Below, piece by piece: positions 24,560-35,869 of a DNA stretch of 64,000 nucleotides. A model generated the notes under the pieces. It made no database searches, was not told the origin of the DNA, and saw nothing but the letters and a program-made list of their open reading frames with translations. Position 1 is the first letter of the stretch. Each line of letters begins with the position of its first letter. Made by a program: the position numbers and the translations under genes. The DNA is from Macrotis lagotis (taxonomy: Eukaryota > Chordata > Mammalia > Peramelemorphia > Peramelidae): NCBI RefSeq assembly GCF_037893015.1, contig NC_133661.1, positions 184,328,306 to 184,392,305 of the forward strand. The letters run 5' to 3'.

Positions 24560-24790
24560 ATAAGGTTTGTCCTTCATTTTTCAAGAAGACAATGACAACA
24601 GGGAGATGATGTCATAACAAACACATGAATTTCATTTGAGTGACCAAAATCATCAGCCTCACTTTCTCCTCCAGAGTCATCTGGGTACAGTTGTTAGATA
24701 TGAACCAGGATACCACGATTTGAACTCAGGTTCTCCTAACTTCAGAATCAGAGCTCTATCTACAGTGCTATCTGACTGCCTTTCAATATC
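24560..24790 (-). mobile_element. Long composite marsupial SINE (second family)
   Basis: Carries the CTTCATTTTTCAAGAAGACAATG start, the CTCACTTTCTCCTCCAGAG block and a tRNA-like end (GAACTCAGGTTCTCC ... CTATCTACAGTGC). It is the same family as the copy at about 63300. Confidence 0.75.
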
Positions 24791-26420
24791 TTTGATTACT
24801 ATTGTTTTGTAAGAAATTATGAGCTGTCTGACTCTAGAAAAGTCTGGAAAGTTTACATGAGTTGATGCAGAATGAAGTGAGCAGAACCAAAACATTTTAC
24901 ACATTAACAGCAATACTGTGAGATAACCAACTATGATAAACAGAGCTCCTCAGCAGTTCAGTGATCAAGGATAATCCTTTGAGAACTGTTAAGGAAAGTG
25001 CTATCCATATCCAGAGAAAAAACTGTGGATTCTGAATGCAGAGCAAAACATATAATGTTCACTTTTAAAATTTTTGTTTTTTCTTTCTTATATTGTTCCT
25101 TTTAGTTCTAGTTCTTCTTTCACAGCATGATTAATATGGAAATATGTTAAACATGATTACACATGTACAATCTATATCTCATTTAAGATATCCTCAAACT
25201 GGAAAACTAGAAAGTAATGTCAGAAACTTGGGGTAGAACAACATTTCATTCTGGATACCAAGATAAGCAAAGATGGGTACATGATTTAGACATAACAGGT
25301 GATATTGCAAACAAATTAGAAAAGTATGGAGAAAATTACCTGTTAGATCTATGGAAAGGAATGAGTTAAAAACCAAAGGAAATAAAGGTGATCATGAAAA
25401 GTAAAATGGATAGTCTTGGTTATAATAACTTAAGTAGGAATTATACCAAAAAATGAAGCCAAAATTAAAAGAAAAAAAATTGCAGCAAGTTTCTGAGACT
25501 AAAGTCTCATTTCCTACATATATGGGGAACTGAGTCAAATTTATAAAAATAAGAGCCCCAGTTAATAAAAAGTAAAAATAAACATTATTTTTCAGCAGAA
25601 GGAATTGAGGTCTGCAGAGTCATAGGGGAAAAATACACTAAATCGCTAATATTTAGAGAAAGGCAAACTAAAATTAGCTAAAATGACAGAAAAGAAAAAA
25701 TAACATACTGGAGGGAATGTGAAAAAAATAAATACACCAATTCACTGGTGGTGGAGCCGTGAACTGGTCCAACCATTCTAGAGAACAATTTGGAAAGATA
25801 CCCAAGTGACTATTAAGTTGTGTATATCCTTCAAGTAAGAAATACCACTACTAAGTTTGAATCTCAAATAGATCAAAGAAAAAGGAGAAGAAAATATTAA
25901 AGAAAAAGAGGTCATTTGTACAAAAATATTTATGGCAGATATTTTTGTGACTGCATGAAATTGGAAAATAAAGAGACATCAATTGAGGTGTACCTGAACA
26001 AAGCAATTATATGATTGTAATGAAATATTATTGTACTCTAAGAAATGATGAAGGGCATGGTTGTAGAAAAACTATTATATGACTAATGCAAAATGAAGTG
26101 AGCAGAACCAGTAAACATTGTATACAATAAAAATAAAGATAATAGTCAATTATGAAAGACTTAGCTACTCTGATTAATACACTGATCCAAGAAAATTTCA
26201 AAGGACTTATGATGCAAAATGATATCCACCTTCAGAGACAGCATTAATGAACTCCAAATGCTGATTAAAATTTTTGCTTTATCTTATTTTTTCACAGCAT
26301 GGCTAATGTAAAAATATTTTTTTATAAAACTCCATATTTAAATGGTTATCTTATTTCTTGCCTTCTCAAATGGTAAAGTAGGGAAGGAATAAGGGAGAAA
26401 ATTTGGAAATTTTAAAAATT
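24791..26420 (+). mobile_element. Old L1 3' ends (two overlapping fragments)
   Basis: 24791-25190 is an L1 ORF2 end with 3' UTR. 25190-26420 is an older L1 with the ORF2 C-terminal region (WSCE-like near 25750) and 3' UTR. The second fragment is shared with 33120-34290, immediately 3' of TRAV copy 2, so it belonged to the ancestral duplicated unit. All frames are broken. Confidence 0.75.
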
Positions 26421-26631
26421 ATTAGCTTCTTATAATACTTTTGAAGTTCTGTGTTGCTGTAATTGTTGTTCTTTCACAACCACCCCCCCTTTTCAAAGAG
26501 AAAAGAATTTGAAAAATCATCTACTGTGTAGGGGTTCTGCACCACCGTAGGTTCCAATGAAAACTCATCATGACTCATAAATCAAAATAGCTAAAGTCAT
26601 TTAAAGGCTTAGCTTCCTATAACATAGGAAT

Positions 26632-26633
<2 letters not shown>

Positions 26634-26662
<29 letters not shown>

Positions 26663-26669
26663 ATGTATT
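26634..26669. repeat. (GT)n(GTAT)n microsatellite
   Basis: Alternating GT, then GTAT repeats 90 bp downstream of the RSS of TRAV copy 1. Confidence 0.92.
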
Positions 26670-26758
26670 TACCTTTTCATAGAGAAATAAAATGAGAAAA
26701 TCCTCAGTTCTGTGGTCTGTGTTTGAAGTTCGGAGTAATGCTGGAGCCCCACCTGCAG

Positions 26759-26797
26759 GGTTTCTGCACAGTCTACAAGTACCAAGAAAACACTGTG
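26759..26797 (-). other. 23-RSS of TRAV copy 1
   Basis: Recombination signal directly abutting the V exon. On the minus strand the heptamer is CACAGTG (consensus, 26797-26791), then a 23-nt spacer (26790-26768), then the nonamer GCAGAAACC (26767-26759), 7 of 9 to ACAAAAACC. The 23-bp spacer is the type expected for TRAV segments, which pair with 12-RSS J (or D) elements. Confidence 0.93.
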
Positions 26798-27318
26798 CAC
26801 TAGCTGCACAAAAGTAGGTTCCTGAGTCTCTAGACTGGGCAGTAGTAATGTGCAGGGAGAGGTGTTGGTCTCCTTTGTTGAGCAGGATTGTCACTCTTCC
26901 ATTTATTTTTCTGTCCTTATTTGAACGAATGTCCAACAGAAATTCTATTCTTTTCCCAGAATCCTGCTTGTACCAAGCAAAGTAGACAAAGGCATTGTTT
27001 GTGTAACTGCAGTTCATGCTGACTTGGTCTCCCTCCTTAACAGTCAAGGACTGAGGACTTTGAGACACTTGTTCTTGGCTTCTCACCCCTGCTTGGAAAG
27101 ACAAAAAGGAGATAAATACATCACATATAAGAAATTAATAGACCCAACAAATAATTTATCCCTTTTCTTCCTCCTCATTTTTTGGGGAAAAAAATGTTCT
27201 CTAGATCTCTCTTCCTAAAAGGCATCCTAGACCCATTCTCTCCCCATTCCTCTCTCCCCAGCTCACAATCCAGTTGAAGGACCAGGATCATTAATGAAAA
27301 GCTCAAGTGAATCTTCAT
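26798..27318 (-). CDS. TRAV: TRAV gene segment, TRAV13-like (copy 1), apparently functional
   Basis: Germline T-cell receptor alpha variable segment in two exons on the minus strand. The leader exon 27318-27267 (52 nt, 17 codons plus 1 nt) encodes a hydrophobic signal peptide starting MKIHLSFSLM and ending LQLD. It is followed by a GTGAGC donor, a 178-nt intron, and an AG acceptor at 27090-27089. The V exon 27088-26798 (291 nt) joins in phase 1 to give LQLDWVRSQEQ. Immunoglobulin V-domain hallmarks are present: the first Cys in SMNCSY, Trp in FAWYKQ, DIRSN in the CDR2 region, and TYFCAAS at the second Cys. There are no stops or frameshifts. A correct 23-bp-spacer RSS follows directly. The LQLDWV leader, DIRSN and HLSLHIT motifs most resemble mammalian TRAV13; the subgroup is inferred from remembered families, not a search. 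After V-J joining the product is a membrane TCR alpha chain. TRAV segments near the delta cluster can also be used in delta chains. Confidence 0.93.
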
Positions 27319-27543
27319 TCTTCCTCCTTCACAGAGTCCTAATCCAGGGCAGTATACCAAGAATTTCTAACTAAATGAGCTAGTCCTATATTAGGATAAT
27401 GTTAGTTCATCTATTCTTCTTTTAGTTTAAAAACACAATGAGTTCTTAGATGAACTACTGAACCAGTAGGAGACAAGAACTTCATGTACATAGCACATAA
27501 ATAGTTCGTCATTCAATCTGAGTTGGCTGATAAAATGGATATT

Positions 27544-27557
27544 CTGCCACCTTCTGG
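27544..27557 (-). promoter_or_regulatory. CTCF-like motif upstream of TRAV copy 1
   Basis: The minus strand reads CCAGAAGGTGGCAG, 13 of 14 positions of the CTCF core CCASYAGRKGGCRS. It lies about 230 bp upstream of the leader ATG and points the same way as the gene. The same motif sits at the same place upstream of TRAV copy 2. CTCF binding near TRAV promoters is known in mouse; occupancy here is inference. Confidence 0.55.
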
Positions 27558-27569
27558 TAAGATACATAA

Positions 27570-28050
27570 TTGGAAAGAAAGAAAAAGAAACAAAGAAAAA
27601 AAGTGATAACTGAACCCACAGTAAATCCAAGAGGGAAACGACTTTGATTTTTGTCAATTCAAGGGAAAAAAATAATTAAAGTCCATATGAAGGGGCCTTA
27701 CCAGAAAGGCTGCTAGCAATGACAAAAATCATGGGACTTTCTTCTTTCTTTTTAAAGGCATTCCCTAAGTAAAATTGGCAAATTATAAAGATTTCTCTTG
27801 TGTTTGCCATATTTATCATTTACTTCAACTTTCCCTTTAAATGTCAATAAATCATTGAGAGACAATATGATATAGAAAGCCAGTTTCAGAATCAGAAAAT
27901 CCTTGGTAGAAGTCCTTGCTCTAAAAAATAACAGCTCTCTGATTTTGAAAAGGTCATTTTAATGGCCTTAATTTCCTAATCTGAAAAATGAGTGATTTGA
28001 AATAAATATTTTCTGAAGTCCCTTCCTGTACAATCTATGATTCTAAATGA
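27570..28050. repeat. TRAV 5' flank of copy 1 with A-rich tract and MIR-like SINE
   Basis: A GAAA-rich tract (27570-27605) is followed by sequence shared with 134-600 and 35870-36330. A MIR-like segment (27880-28050: TCAGAATCAGAAAATCCT, TTAATTTCCTAATCTGAAAAATG) is present in all three flanks, so it predates the duplications. Confidence 0.7.
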
Positions 28051-29255
28051 AAGACATAAACACAGCCCTACCCTCAAGAATTTACATTCTGATGAGGAAG
28101 TGATGTGCAAAAATATATACATACAAGATATACAATGAAAATGAAAGGTAATTTTAGAGTCAAGGCAATAACAGGTGTAAAGAGGTGAGGAAAATATAGA
28201 TCAGTGGAGGGAGAAGGAATCTCATCCTTCAGAAGTTAGAGTTTGACTCTAACTTAGAGTCATAAAGGTAGCCAGGAGGTCAGAATGAAGAGAGAGAGAA
28301 CAACACAGCATTAGGGACAGCCTATGAAAAAAGCATGGAATAGGAAGATGGAATGTGTATGCCAATAAAAATTTGGAGGTCATTATTGTTTGATCATAGA
28401 GAATTTGGAGAAGAGTAAGGAATAAAAAGAATGAAAAACTAGAAAGGAACTTTAAAGGCCAGACAGAAAATTTTAAGTTTTATTATAAGTAAGCCTCTGC
28501 AATTTCTTGAATAGTACTTTGTGAGTGAGTGCAAGATGGATTGGTCTAGGGAGAAATTTAAGATAGGAACATCAGAGAGCAGGCTCTTTGAAATAGTTCA
28601 ATCATGAAGTGAAGGAGACATGTACCAGACCACTACTGAATAAATGGAGAAAGTTAACATATACAACAGATATATCAAAGGTACATACTTGATCCAAAGG
28701 ATACTATCTGACAACAGATTGGTTATATGAAAATGAATGAGTGAAGTCAAGGATAACACTGAGGTTTCAAAAATAGATGACTAGGATTATTATGTGTGAT
28801 GTTAGTGGTAGGTAAGCTTCAAAGCCTATTGCAAGGAAAGATAATGTGTCCTCTTTGGGATACTTACAAAGTAACCAGTTCAATATGTTCAAAAGACACC
28901 TGATGATGAACTATAGATCACAAGATAGATCATGACCAGGCAAAACTCTTAGTGGACTATTTAAGAATGGTAATTAAAACCTATTAAGACAGTATAAAAG
29001 GAAATATGTGGACAAAAAGATCCTTTGCAGGAGTGGGTAGGATCCACTCTCCAAAGATATGAGTTGGATAAAAATCTAATGATGGAGACTGAAAAAGATG
29101 AATAAGACAAGTAAAAGAAGGAGATAGCAGTGTCTTGAAAACCTATGGGTAAGAATATTCTAAAGAAAAATATGAGAATGACAAAGGTTTCAGAGTGGTG
29201 AAGACAAATGAAGATAGCATTTAAATTTATATCACAATGGAATATCTTAATTGAA
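28051..29255 (+). repeat. Ancient LINE-like non-coding repeat
   Basis: The order CCCTCAAGAATTTACATTCTGATGAGG, CAGGAGGTCAGAATGAAG, CAGCATTAGGGACAGCC, AGATGGATTGG, AAGGATAACACTGAGGTTTC and AGACACCTGATGATGAAC matches, as I recall it, an old mammalian L2/L3-type repeat. No open frame. This class assignment is from memory and uncertain. Confidence 0.45.
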
Positions 29256-29257
29256 TT

Positions 29258-29405
29258 TTTTTTAGGTTTTTGCAAGGCAAATGGGGTTAAGTGGCTTGCC
29301 CAAGGCCACACAGCTAGGTAATTATTAAGTGTCTGAGACCAGATTTGAACCCAGGTACTCCTGACTCCAGGGCCGGTGCTTTATCCACTACGCCACCTAG
29401 CCACC
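29258..29405 (-). mobile_element. tRNA-derived marsupial SINE
   Basis: Full antisense copy with CTTAATTGAATTTT on both sides as target-site duplication. Confidence 0.93.
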
Positions 29406-29930
29406 TCTTAATTGAATTTTCTGAAGAAAATTTACTTATGATTTCAGTCATTACCATTAATTATGGAAAGTGATAAAATTTTACATAGTCACAAGATCTA
29501 GTGTGGGAATAAAAATTCAATAGAAAAGGCAAATCAAAAGAATGTAAAAGTTCTACATCAGTTCTAAATACATTGATTCAATATGCCACCCTCATCTTAG
29601 AAATTGGACCTCTTTGATAATGCAAAGAAGCTATAGTGAAAGGAGGAAACTACTTCCCAACATGTCCCTACAATCAAGAAGTAATCAATTCCATTTCCCA
29701 TATAATCTTGGCATGGAAAAGAAAATTTACTATGTTTACTTCAAAGACTTTCTCTTTTCAGTCCTGCTAAGTAACTGAAAAAAATAAATACTTTATAATT
29801 TCTTTCAAAAGATACCCAAACAGAAAAATATTGCAAATGTATTCCCATCACTTTTTTCAACTAGAAAAAAAGGATACTCACCATCTTGGAATTTTCTAAG
29901 AAGACTGACAGGTCTCTAAGATGTATAAAT
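29406..29930. other. AT-rich intergenic DNA, nothing recognised
   Basis: No conserved frame, V-segment motif or repeat that I can name. Confidence 0.6.
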
Positions 29931-29934
29931 TCTA

Positions 29935-30725
29935 GAAAATCATAGAACCTAGAGCTAGCAAAAATATTAAGAGTCAACTCATTTAATACTTTCAATCTAT
30001 AAATGAGAAAACTGAGTCTCAAAAGGTTCAGTACCTGACCAAGTTGTATGAGCACTAAGCATCATAGGTTGGATTAACTAAAATCTTCAACCCCAAAAGG
30101 GAAGTCTATTTTTTTCAATCTGCCATACTGCCTTCTAAGCAAGGCTTTCTCTGTATCTAGTGAAAAGTATTAGACTTGAGGGAATATGGTTCATTTGATA
30201 AACTGCAAAATAAGGGAGTATTGGGGTAATTAACCAGTTACTAAGTCAATAAAGGAGGGAATCAAGGAGATTAAATGGACCGTCAAGGTTGGGATAAAGT
30301 TTCAGTTTCTCTATAGAAGTGGAATTCATGTTAATGTAGCTCAGAAGAAAGAACTTCATAGGTTTAGAGTTGATAGGAAACTCAAGAGGCCTTCTCAACC
30401 AGCTTCATCATTTTGCAAATGAAGAAATGAAGCCCAAAGAGGTGATTTGACCAAGATATAATAGCAACAATAACAATAATAGCTAACATTTATTCAGCAC
30501 TTCCACAGTGTTCAGTTCTTTGCAATTATCTCATTTAAGCCCAAAAATAACCTTGGAAAATAAGTGTTATTATTATCTCCATTTTATAGATGAAGAAATT
30601 GAAGTTAACAGGGGTTAAATAACTTTTCCAGGATCTTACAACTAGTAAGTATCTAAGTTTAAATTCGAAATCAGATCTTTCTAATGCCAGACTGTTCTCT
30701 AGCATTCTACCTTTAAGTTGTGCCC
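29935..30725 (+). repeat. MIR/THER-type SINE fragments
   Basis: Three stretches carry MIR-like text. 29935-30100 has AAATGAGAAAACTGAGTCTCAAAAGG. 30350-30450 has TTGCAAATGAAGAAATGAAGCCCAAAGAGG. 30455-30725 has AATAGCTAACATTTATTCAGCAC, TCTCCATTTTATAGATGAAGAAATTG and TAGTAAGTATCTAAG in order. Confidence 0.7.
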
Positions 30726-31139
30726 AAGATATGAAAAGTAGCAATTATGGAAGGCAAAGAATTGATCTAGGTCCTCAGTCATGACAAATTTCTTTTCTGT
30801 GAATAGTACATTTTATCCATTTGTAGTTCTAAGAATTTTTTTCAGTGAAGTTGACAATAATTTTTTAAATGGAAATGATCAGGAAAATATTAAGCTTTTT
30901 AAAAAAAATAACTTTAAAAGTAGGATCAATTAGATCTTTAGACCAAATGCAAATGTTGGTAGGACTTAGGTAACAGAAACATGAGAGATTCATCACACAT
31001 GGATACTCTTTCAGGATCTGTTTGACCTCCTTCTTTCTTTCCTTTAAATTGTAATAGAGAATTAGTAAATCAAGGTTAATCATTAACCAAGTACTGGGCC
31101 CTCATTGACCAATTCCACATAATATTCTTGCCATATTTT
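30726..31139. other. Unassigned AT-rich DNA
   Basis: No recognisable gene or repeat family seen. Confidence 0.5.
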
Positions 31140-34100
31140 AAAAGAAAATAAGCTTTTATTGATTTTTTTTGTTTTTCCTATATCACTACAATTTCCCTCA
31201 TACTCCTTCCCTTACCACCTCTAAAAATTGACCTCATATAACAATATTTTCTAGAGACAAAAAAGGAAGAGCAAAAATCATCATAACTGATGAATATATC
31301 TCAAAACATCTGAAAATATGTATACTTGTTGGCAAAATTAAGAGTATCAAAAAAAGGAAAAGAGTGAGCACACAACAAAGTTAGAAGTAAAGAAATTATA
31401 AGATAGAATTTTACCCAATTACATGGCAATAAAACTGATAATCTAAATAAAATGGATAAATAATTACAAAAATAGAAATTGCCCAGATTAATCAAAGAGG
31501 AAATAGAATACTTAAATAAACCTACCTTAGAAAAAAGATGGAGTAAGTCATAAATGAGCACCAGGAGTATATGTATTCATAAGTGAATTCTACCAAAAAT
31601 TTAAGGAACCATTCATTTCAATATTATATAAACTATTTGGAAAAAAAATCCTTCTATGACACAATGTTTTCATATCTAAAGAAAGCTCCCAAAGTGAAAG
31701 ATTACTGTAGACATATTTCCCTAATAACTCTAGTTGCAGAATTTTTAAATAAAATACAAGAAAGAAGACTACATCAATATATCATCAAGATAAGATTTCA
31801 ATGACTATGCTGGATTTATACTAGTAATCAGTGATAGCTCATGATTAGTAAAATTATAAGTATAGTTGACCTTATCAATACAAAAACTAGAAAAATCATA
31901 GAATTACATAATAGTTACAGAAAAAGTTTTGACAATATACAACACTCATTTTTTAAATATTTATTTTTCCAACTGCATGCAATTGTGGTTTTCAAAAATC
32001 ATTGTTGCATGGTTTTGAGATATATATTTTTCTCCCTCTCTCCCATCCCTCACCTCTCCCATTGACAGTAAGCAATCTAATATAGTCTATAGATACACAG
32101 CCATGCTAAACATAGACTCATATTTAAATTGAAGCAGAAAAGAAACATTAGAGAGAGAAAAAAACCATAACTCCACAGTTCCTTCTCTGGAGTTGGAAGA
32201 TAAACACCCATTCTTTTAAAAACACTAGAAAGTATAGAAATAAAAAATGGAATTTTTCTTAATTGATAGGAAGTATCTAGCTAAAACAAAGCACAAGTAT
32301 TATCTGTAATGGGAATAACTAGAATCCAGGAGTAAAGCAAGGATGCCCATTATTGCAATTATCATTTAATATTGTACTATAAATGCAAGCAATAAGAAAT
32401 AAAAATAAATTGAAGGTATAACAATAGGCAACAAGGAAACAAAACTATCACTTTTTGCATATGATATGGTGATAAACCTAGATAACCCAAGAGAATCAAC
32501 AAAAAATTTAGTTAAAATATTAACAATATAGCATAGTTTCAGAATATAAAATAAAACCAAATAAACCATAAACATTTCCTTATATCACCAACAGGATCCA
32601 TCAATAAGAGATAGAAAAAGAAAATCTATTGAAGAATATATACTTTGGAGAATGCATACAGGAATTACACAGGAACTATATATGAACATAATTACAAAAC
32701 ACTAATCATATGCAAATACCCACAAGTACAAAGACATTTTAACAATGGAATATTCATTAATTGCTCAAAGGAATGCTGAGTCAACATAATAAAAAGGATA
32801 CATCGATTAATATATTCAATACCATACCAATCATACTATCAAAAAATATTTTACAGAGCTGGGAAAAACAGTAACAAAATACATCTTGAAGGAACAAGAT
32901 GTTGAGCATATAAATAGTGGGGAAAACACAATTAAGGAAGATGACTTAGCAGTATCACATCTCAAACTATTCAACAAAGTGGTTATCATCAAATACTCAT
33001 CTGGTCTTAGAGAAGAAATGGAATGGTTGGTCAATGGAATAGATTAGGATCTAAAATACAGAAAAAAAATGAACACAGTAACATACTTGAGTAAGGAGTC
33101 AATATTTGATGCAAACTACTGGGAAAACTGGAAAGTAAATCTGTCAGAAACTGAGCACAGACAAACATTTCATTCAGTATATCGAGATAAGTTCAAAAAT
33201 GATTTAGTTCTAGTGATATAGTAAGTGAATTAGGAAAGCATGGGAAAAATTACTTGTCAGATCAATGGAAAGAGTTCAAAACCAATCCAGAGATGGAGAG
33301 GATCAAAAACAATGACTTAGATAATTTCATTTACTTAAATAAAGTTTTATGCTGACAAAAAATGAAGTCAGAATTAAAAAGAAAATAGTTAATTGGTAAA
33401 ACATTTTAGAGAGTATTTCTCTGATTAAAGCCTAATTTCCTAAACATATAGAAAACTGAGTCAAATTTATAAAAATAAGATCCATTTCTCCAGTTGATAA
33501 AAGGTCAAATTGTACAGAATTATTGAGAAGAAAAAATTGAAACCAGCAGTCATAGGAAAAAAATATTCTAAAACAATATCTAAAGGCAAATTAAACCACT
33601 CTGAGATACCATCTCAAAAAAATCAGATTGACCAAAATGTGAGAAAAAGGAAAATTATAAATGCTGGAAGGGATGTGAAAAAATAACCACTAATTCATTG
33701 ATGTTGGAGCCATGAAATGTTCAAACCATTCTGGAGAAAAATTTAGAACAATATCCAAAGGAAATAAAACTGTGTCTGCATTCTCTAACTAAGAAACATT
33801 ATAACTAGTCTTGATCCTCAAAGATATCAAAGAAAAAGGAAAAGGACCCAAGTGTACAAAATATTTATGCAGAATCTTTATGTGTTTACAAGTAATTCAA
33901 AACAAAAGAGATTTCTACCTTGAGGAATAACAGGACGAAGGCAGTTATATGATTGTGATGAGAAAGGGAATGGCTGCAGAAAAGTCATAGTACAAACTAA
34001 TACAAAATGAAGGAAATAGAAGCAGAGGAATATTGTACACAATAACAATGAAGTGACAATAGTTAACTGTGAAAAATATAGCTACTTTTATTAATGCAAT

Positions 34101-34290
34101 GATTCAAGACAATTCCAAAGGATTAATGATGCGAAATGCTGTGTACCTCTAGATAGAGAACTAATGAACTCTGATTTCAGATTGAAGTATTTTTAAACTT
34201 TATTTATGCTGATTTTTCATAGCATAGCTTGTGTGGAAATAAAATTTGTATCATTCATATTACAATAAATATCGTATTCCTTATCTTCTC
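31140..34290 (+). mobile_element. Old, heavily decayed L1 with a nested LINE 3' fragment
   Basis: 31140-31330 resembles an antisense LINE 3' end. From about 31420 an old sense L1 RT region can be followed (KVKDYCRHISLITL-like near 31700, then GCPLLQLSFNIVL near 32345), leading to the ORF2 C-terminus and 3' UTR (33120-34290). An antisense LINE 3' UTR interrupts the RT at about 31946-32210 (TTTTTAAATATTTATTTTTCC start, CAGTAAGCAATCTAATATAG). Stops are frequent throughout. Confidence 0.7.
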
Positions 34291-34704
34291 AATAGTTAAA
34301 GTAGGGGTGGAGTGAAGGGAAAGAATTTGAAAGTGAAAACAAAAGTTTAAAATTTGTTTAAGGGACTTAACATCTCATAATACTTTTAACCTCCGATATT
34401 GTGGTTGTTGTTTCACCAATATTTTTGAAAAGAGAAATGAATTTGAAAAATCCTCAGCTATATTATCTATTCATGATATCAGAAAGTGAGACTGTAACCT
34501 GACCTGACCGAATTCAACCCAGATAATATGTTCTGATGAGAATGTATCATGGGTCCTCTATCAAATATCTGAAGTCATTTGAAGGCTTAGTTTCTTTTAA
34601 CATAGGAATCTTGTGTGTTTATTTATTTTTGCAGAGAGAAAAAAATGAGAAAGTTCTACATCTGTGCTTGAAGTTAGCATGTGAGACTAGAGCCCCACCT
34701 GAAA

Positions 34705-34743
34705 GGTTTCTGCACAGGCCACAGGTTCCCAGAGAGCACTGTG
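34705..34743 (-). other. 23-RSS of TRAV copy 2
   Basis: Minus-strand heptamer CACAGTG (34743-34737), a 23-nt spacer (34736-34714), and nonamer GCAGAAACC (34713-34705). The nonamer is identical to that of copy 1 and differs from consensus at two positions, so this variant predates the duplication. Confidence 0.93.
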
Positions 34744-35231
34744 TAACCCCTGAACAATAGTAAGTTCCTGTGTCTCCAGGTTGGGCAGCAGTGATGTGCA
34801 GGGAGAGGTGTTGGTCTCCTTTGTTGAATAGGATTGTCACTCTTCCATTTATTTTTCTGTCCATATTTGAACGAATGTCCATCAGCAATTTGGGCCCTTT
34901 CCCAGAATCTTGTTTGTACCAAACAAAGTAAGTGAAGGCACTGTTTTTGTAACTGCAGTTTATGTTGGCACGCTCTCCCTCCTGAATAGTCAGGGATTTA
35001 GGACTTTGAGACATCTGTTCTTGGCTTCTCACACCTACTTCGAAAGAGAATGACAGGAATATATCACACATTAGAAGTTAGTAGATCCAACAAATGATTT
35101 TATCCCTTTACTTCTACCTCATTTTTTGGAAGAAGGCATCCTACAACCATTCCCTCCCTATTCCTTTCTCCCAGCTCACAGTCAAATTGAAGTCCTAAGA
35201 TCATTAATGAGATGCTCAAAAGGTTCTCCAT
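34744..35231 (-). CDS. TRAV: TRAV gene segment, TRAV13-like (copy 2), apparently functional
   Basis: Second TRAV13-like variable segment, a paralogue of the copy about 8 kb to the left. The leader exon 35231-35180 (52 nt) encodes [17 protein letters not shown] plus 1 nt, followed by a GTGAGC donor, a 145-nt intron, and an AG acceptor at 35036-35035. The V exon 35034-34744 (291 nt, same length as copy 1) restores Cys-Val at the splice junction. Canonical residues are visible: first Cys in NINCSY, Trp in [24 protein letters not shown] in CDR2/FR3, and PGDTGTYYC at the second Cys. The germline CDR3 start reads CSGV rather than CAAS or CAV, which is unusual. There is no stop or frameshift, and an intact RSS follows. 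[13 protein letters not shown] and DIRSNMD strongly suggest TRAV13. The 5' and 3' flanks are also homologous to those of copy 1, showing segmental duplication. Confidence 0.93.
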
Positions 35232-35449
35232 TCTTCCTTCCTCACAGAATCATTTACTCCCAGCAGCACATCAGTGGTTTTTGGTTATTGATCATTCCTC
35301 TTTTCTCTTAAAACAAATACAATGAACTCTCTGGTGAGCTACTGAGCCAATAGGAGACAAACACTCCATGTATGAGCACACCCATCCAGGCTATACAAAG
35401 TTAACCATTCAGTTAGAATTTGCAGGTGAGAGCAGGTGAAGTGGATATC

Positions 35450-35463
35450 CTGCCACCTTCTGG
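35450..35463 (-). promoter_or_regulatory. CTCF-like motif upstream of TRAV copy 2
   Basis: The minus strand reads CCAGAAGGTGGCAG, identical to the motif upstream of copy 1. It is about 220 bp upstream of the leader ATG and followed by the shared GATATCC-type context. It is conserved although the adjacent sequence towards 35.47 kb has become a long microsatellite. Confidence 0.55.
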
Positions 35464-35469
35464 TCAGAT

Positions 35470-35529
35470 AAAGAAATGGGGGGAGAGAGAGAGACAGACA
35501 GACAGACAGGCAGACAGGCAGAGACAGAC

Positions 35530-35566
<37 letters not shown>

Positions 35567-35860
35567 CACAGAGACAGAGACACAGACAGGCAGGCAGAGA
35601 CAGAGAGAAGAGAAAGAGATAGACAGGAGAGAGAACCAGAGAGAGAGAGATAGAGAAACAAAGACAGACAGAGACAGAGACAGAGATAGACAGAGACAGA
35701 CAGACAGGAGAGAGAGAGACAGACAGGAGAGACAGGAGAGAGAAGAAGAGGGAGAGAGAATGAAAGAAACATAAAAAAGAAGGAAAGAAAGAGAGAAAGA
35801 AGGAGGGAAGGAAGGAAGAAAGAAAGTAAAGAAAAAAAGGTAAAGAGAAACAAAGAAAGA
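35470..35860. repeat. Large compound GA/GACA microsatellite
   Basis: About 390 bp of (GA)n, (GACA)n, (GGCA)n and then (GAAA)n/(GGAA)n. The long Ser/Leu/Cys-rich antisense frames over it are artefacts. It is an expanded version of the short A/G tract at the same place in copy 1. Confidence 0.95.
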
Positions 35861-35869
35861 ATCAAACAA

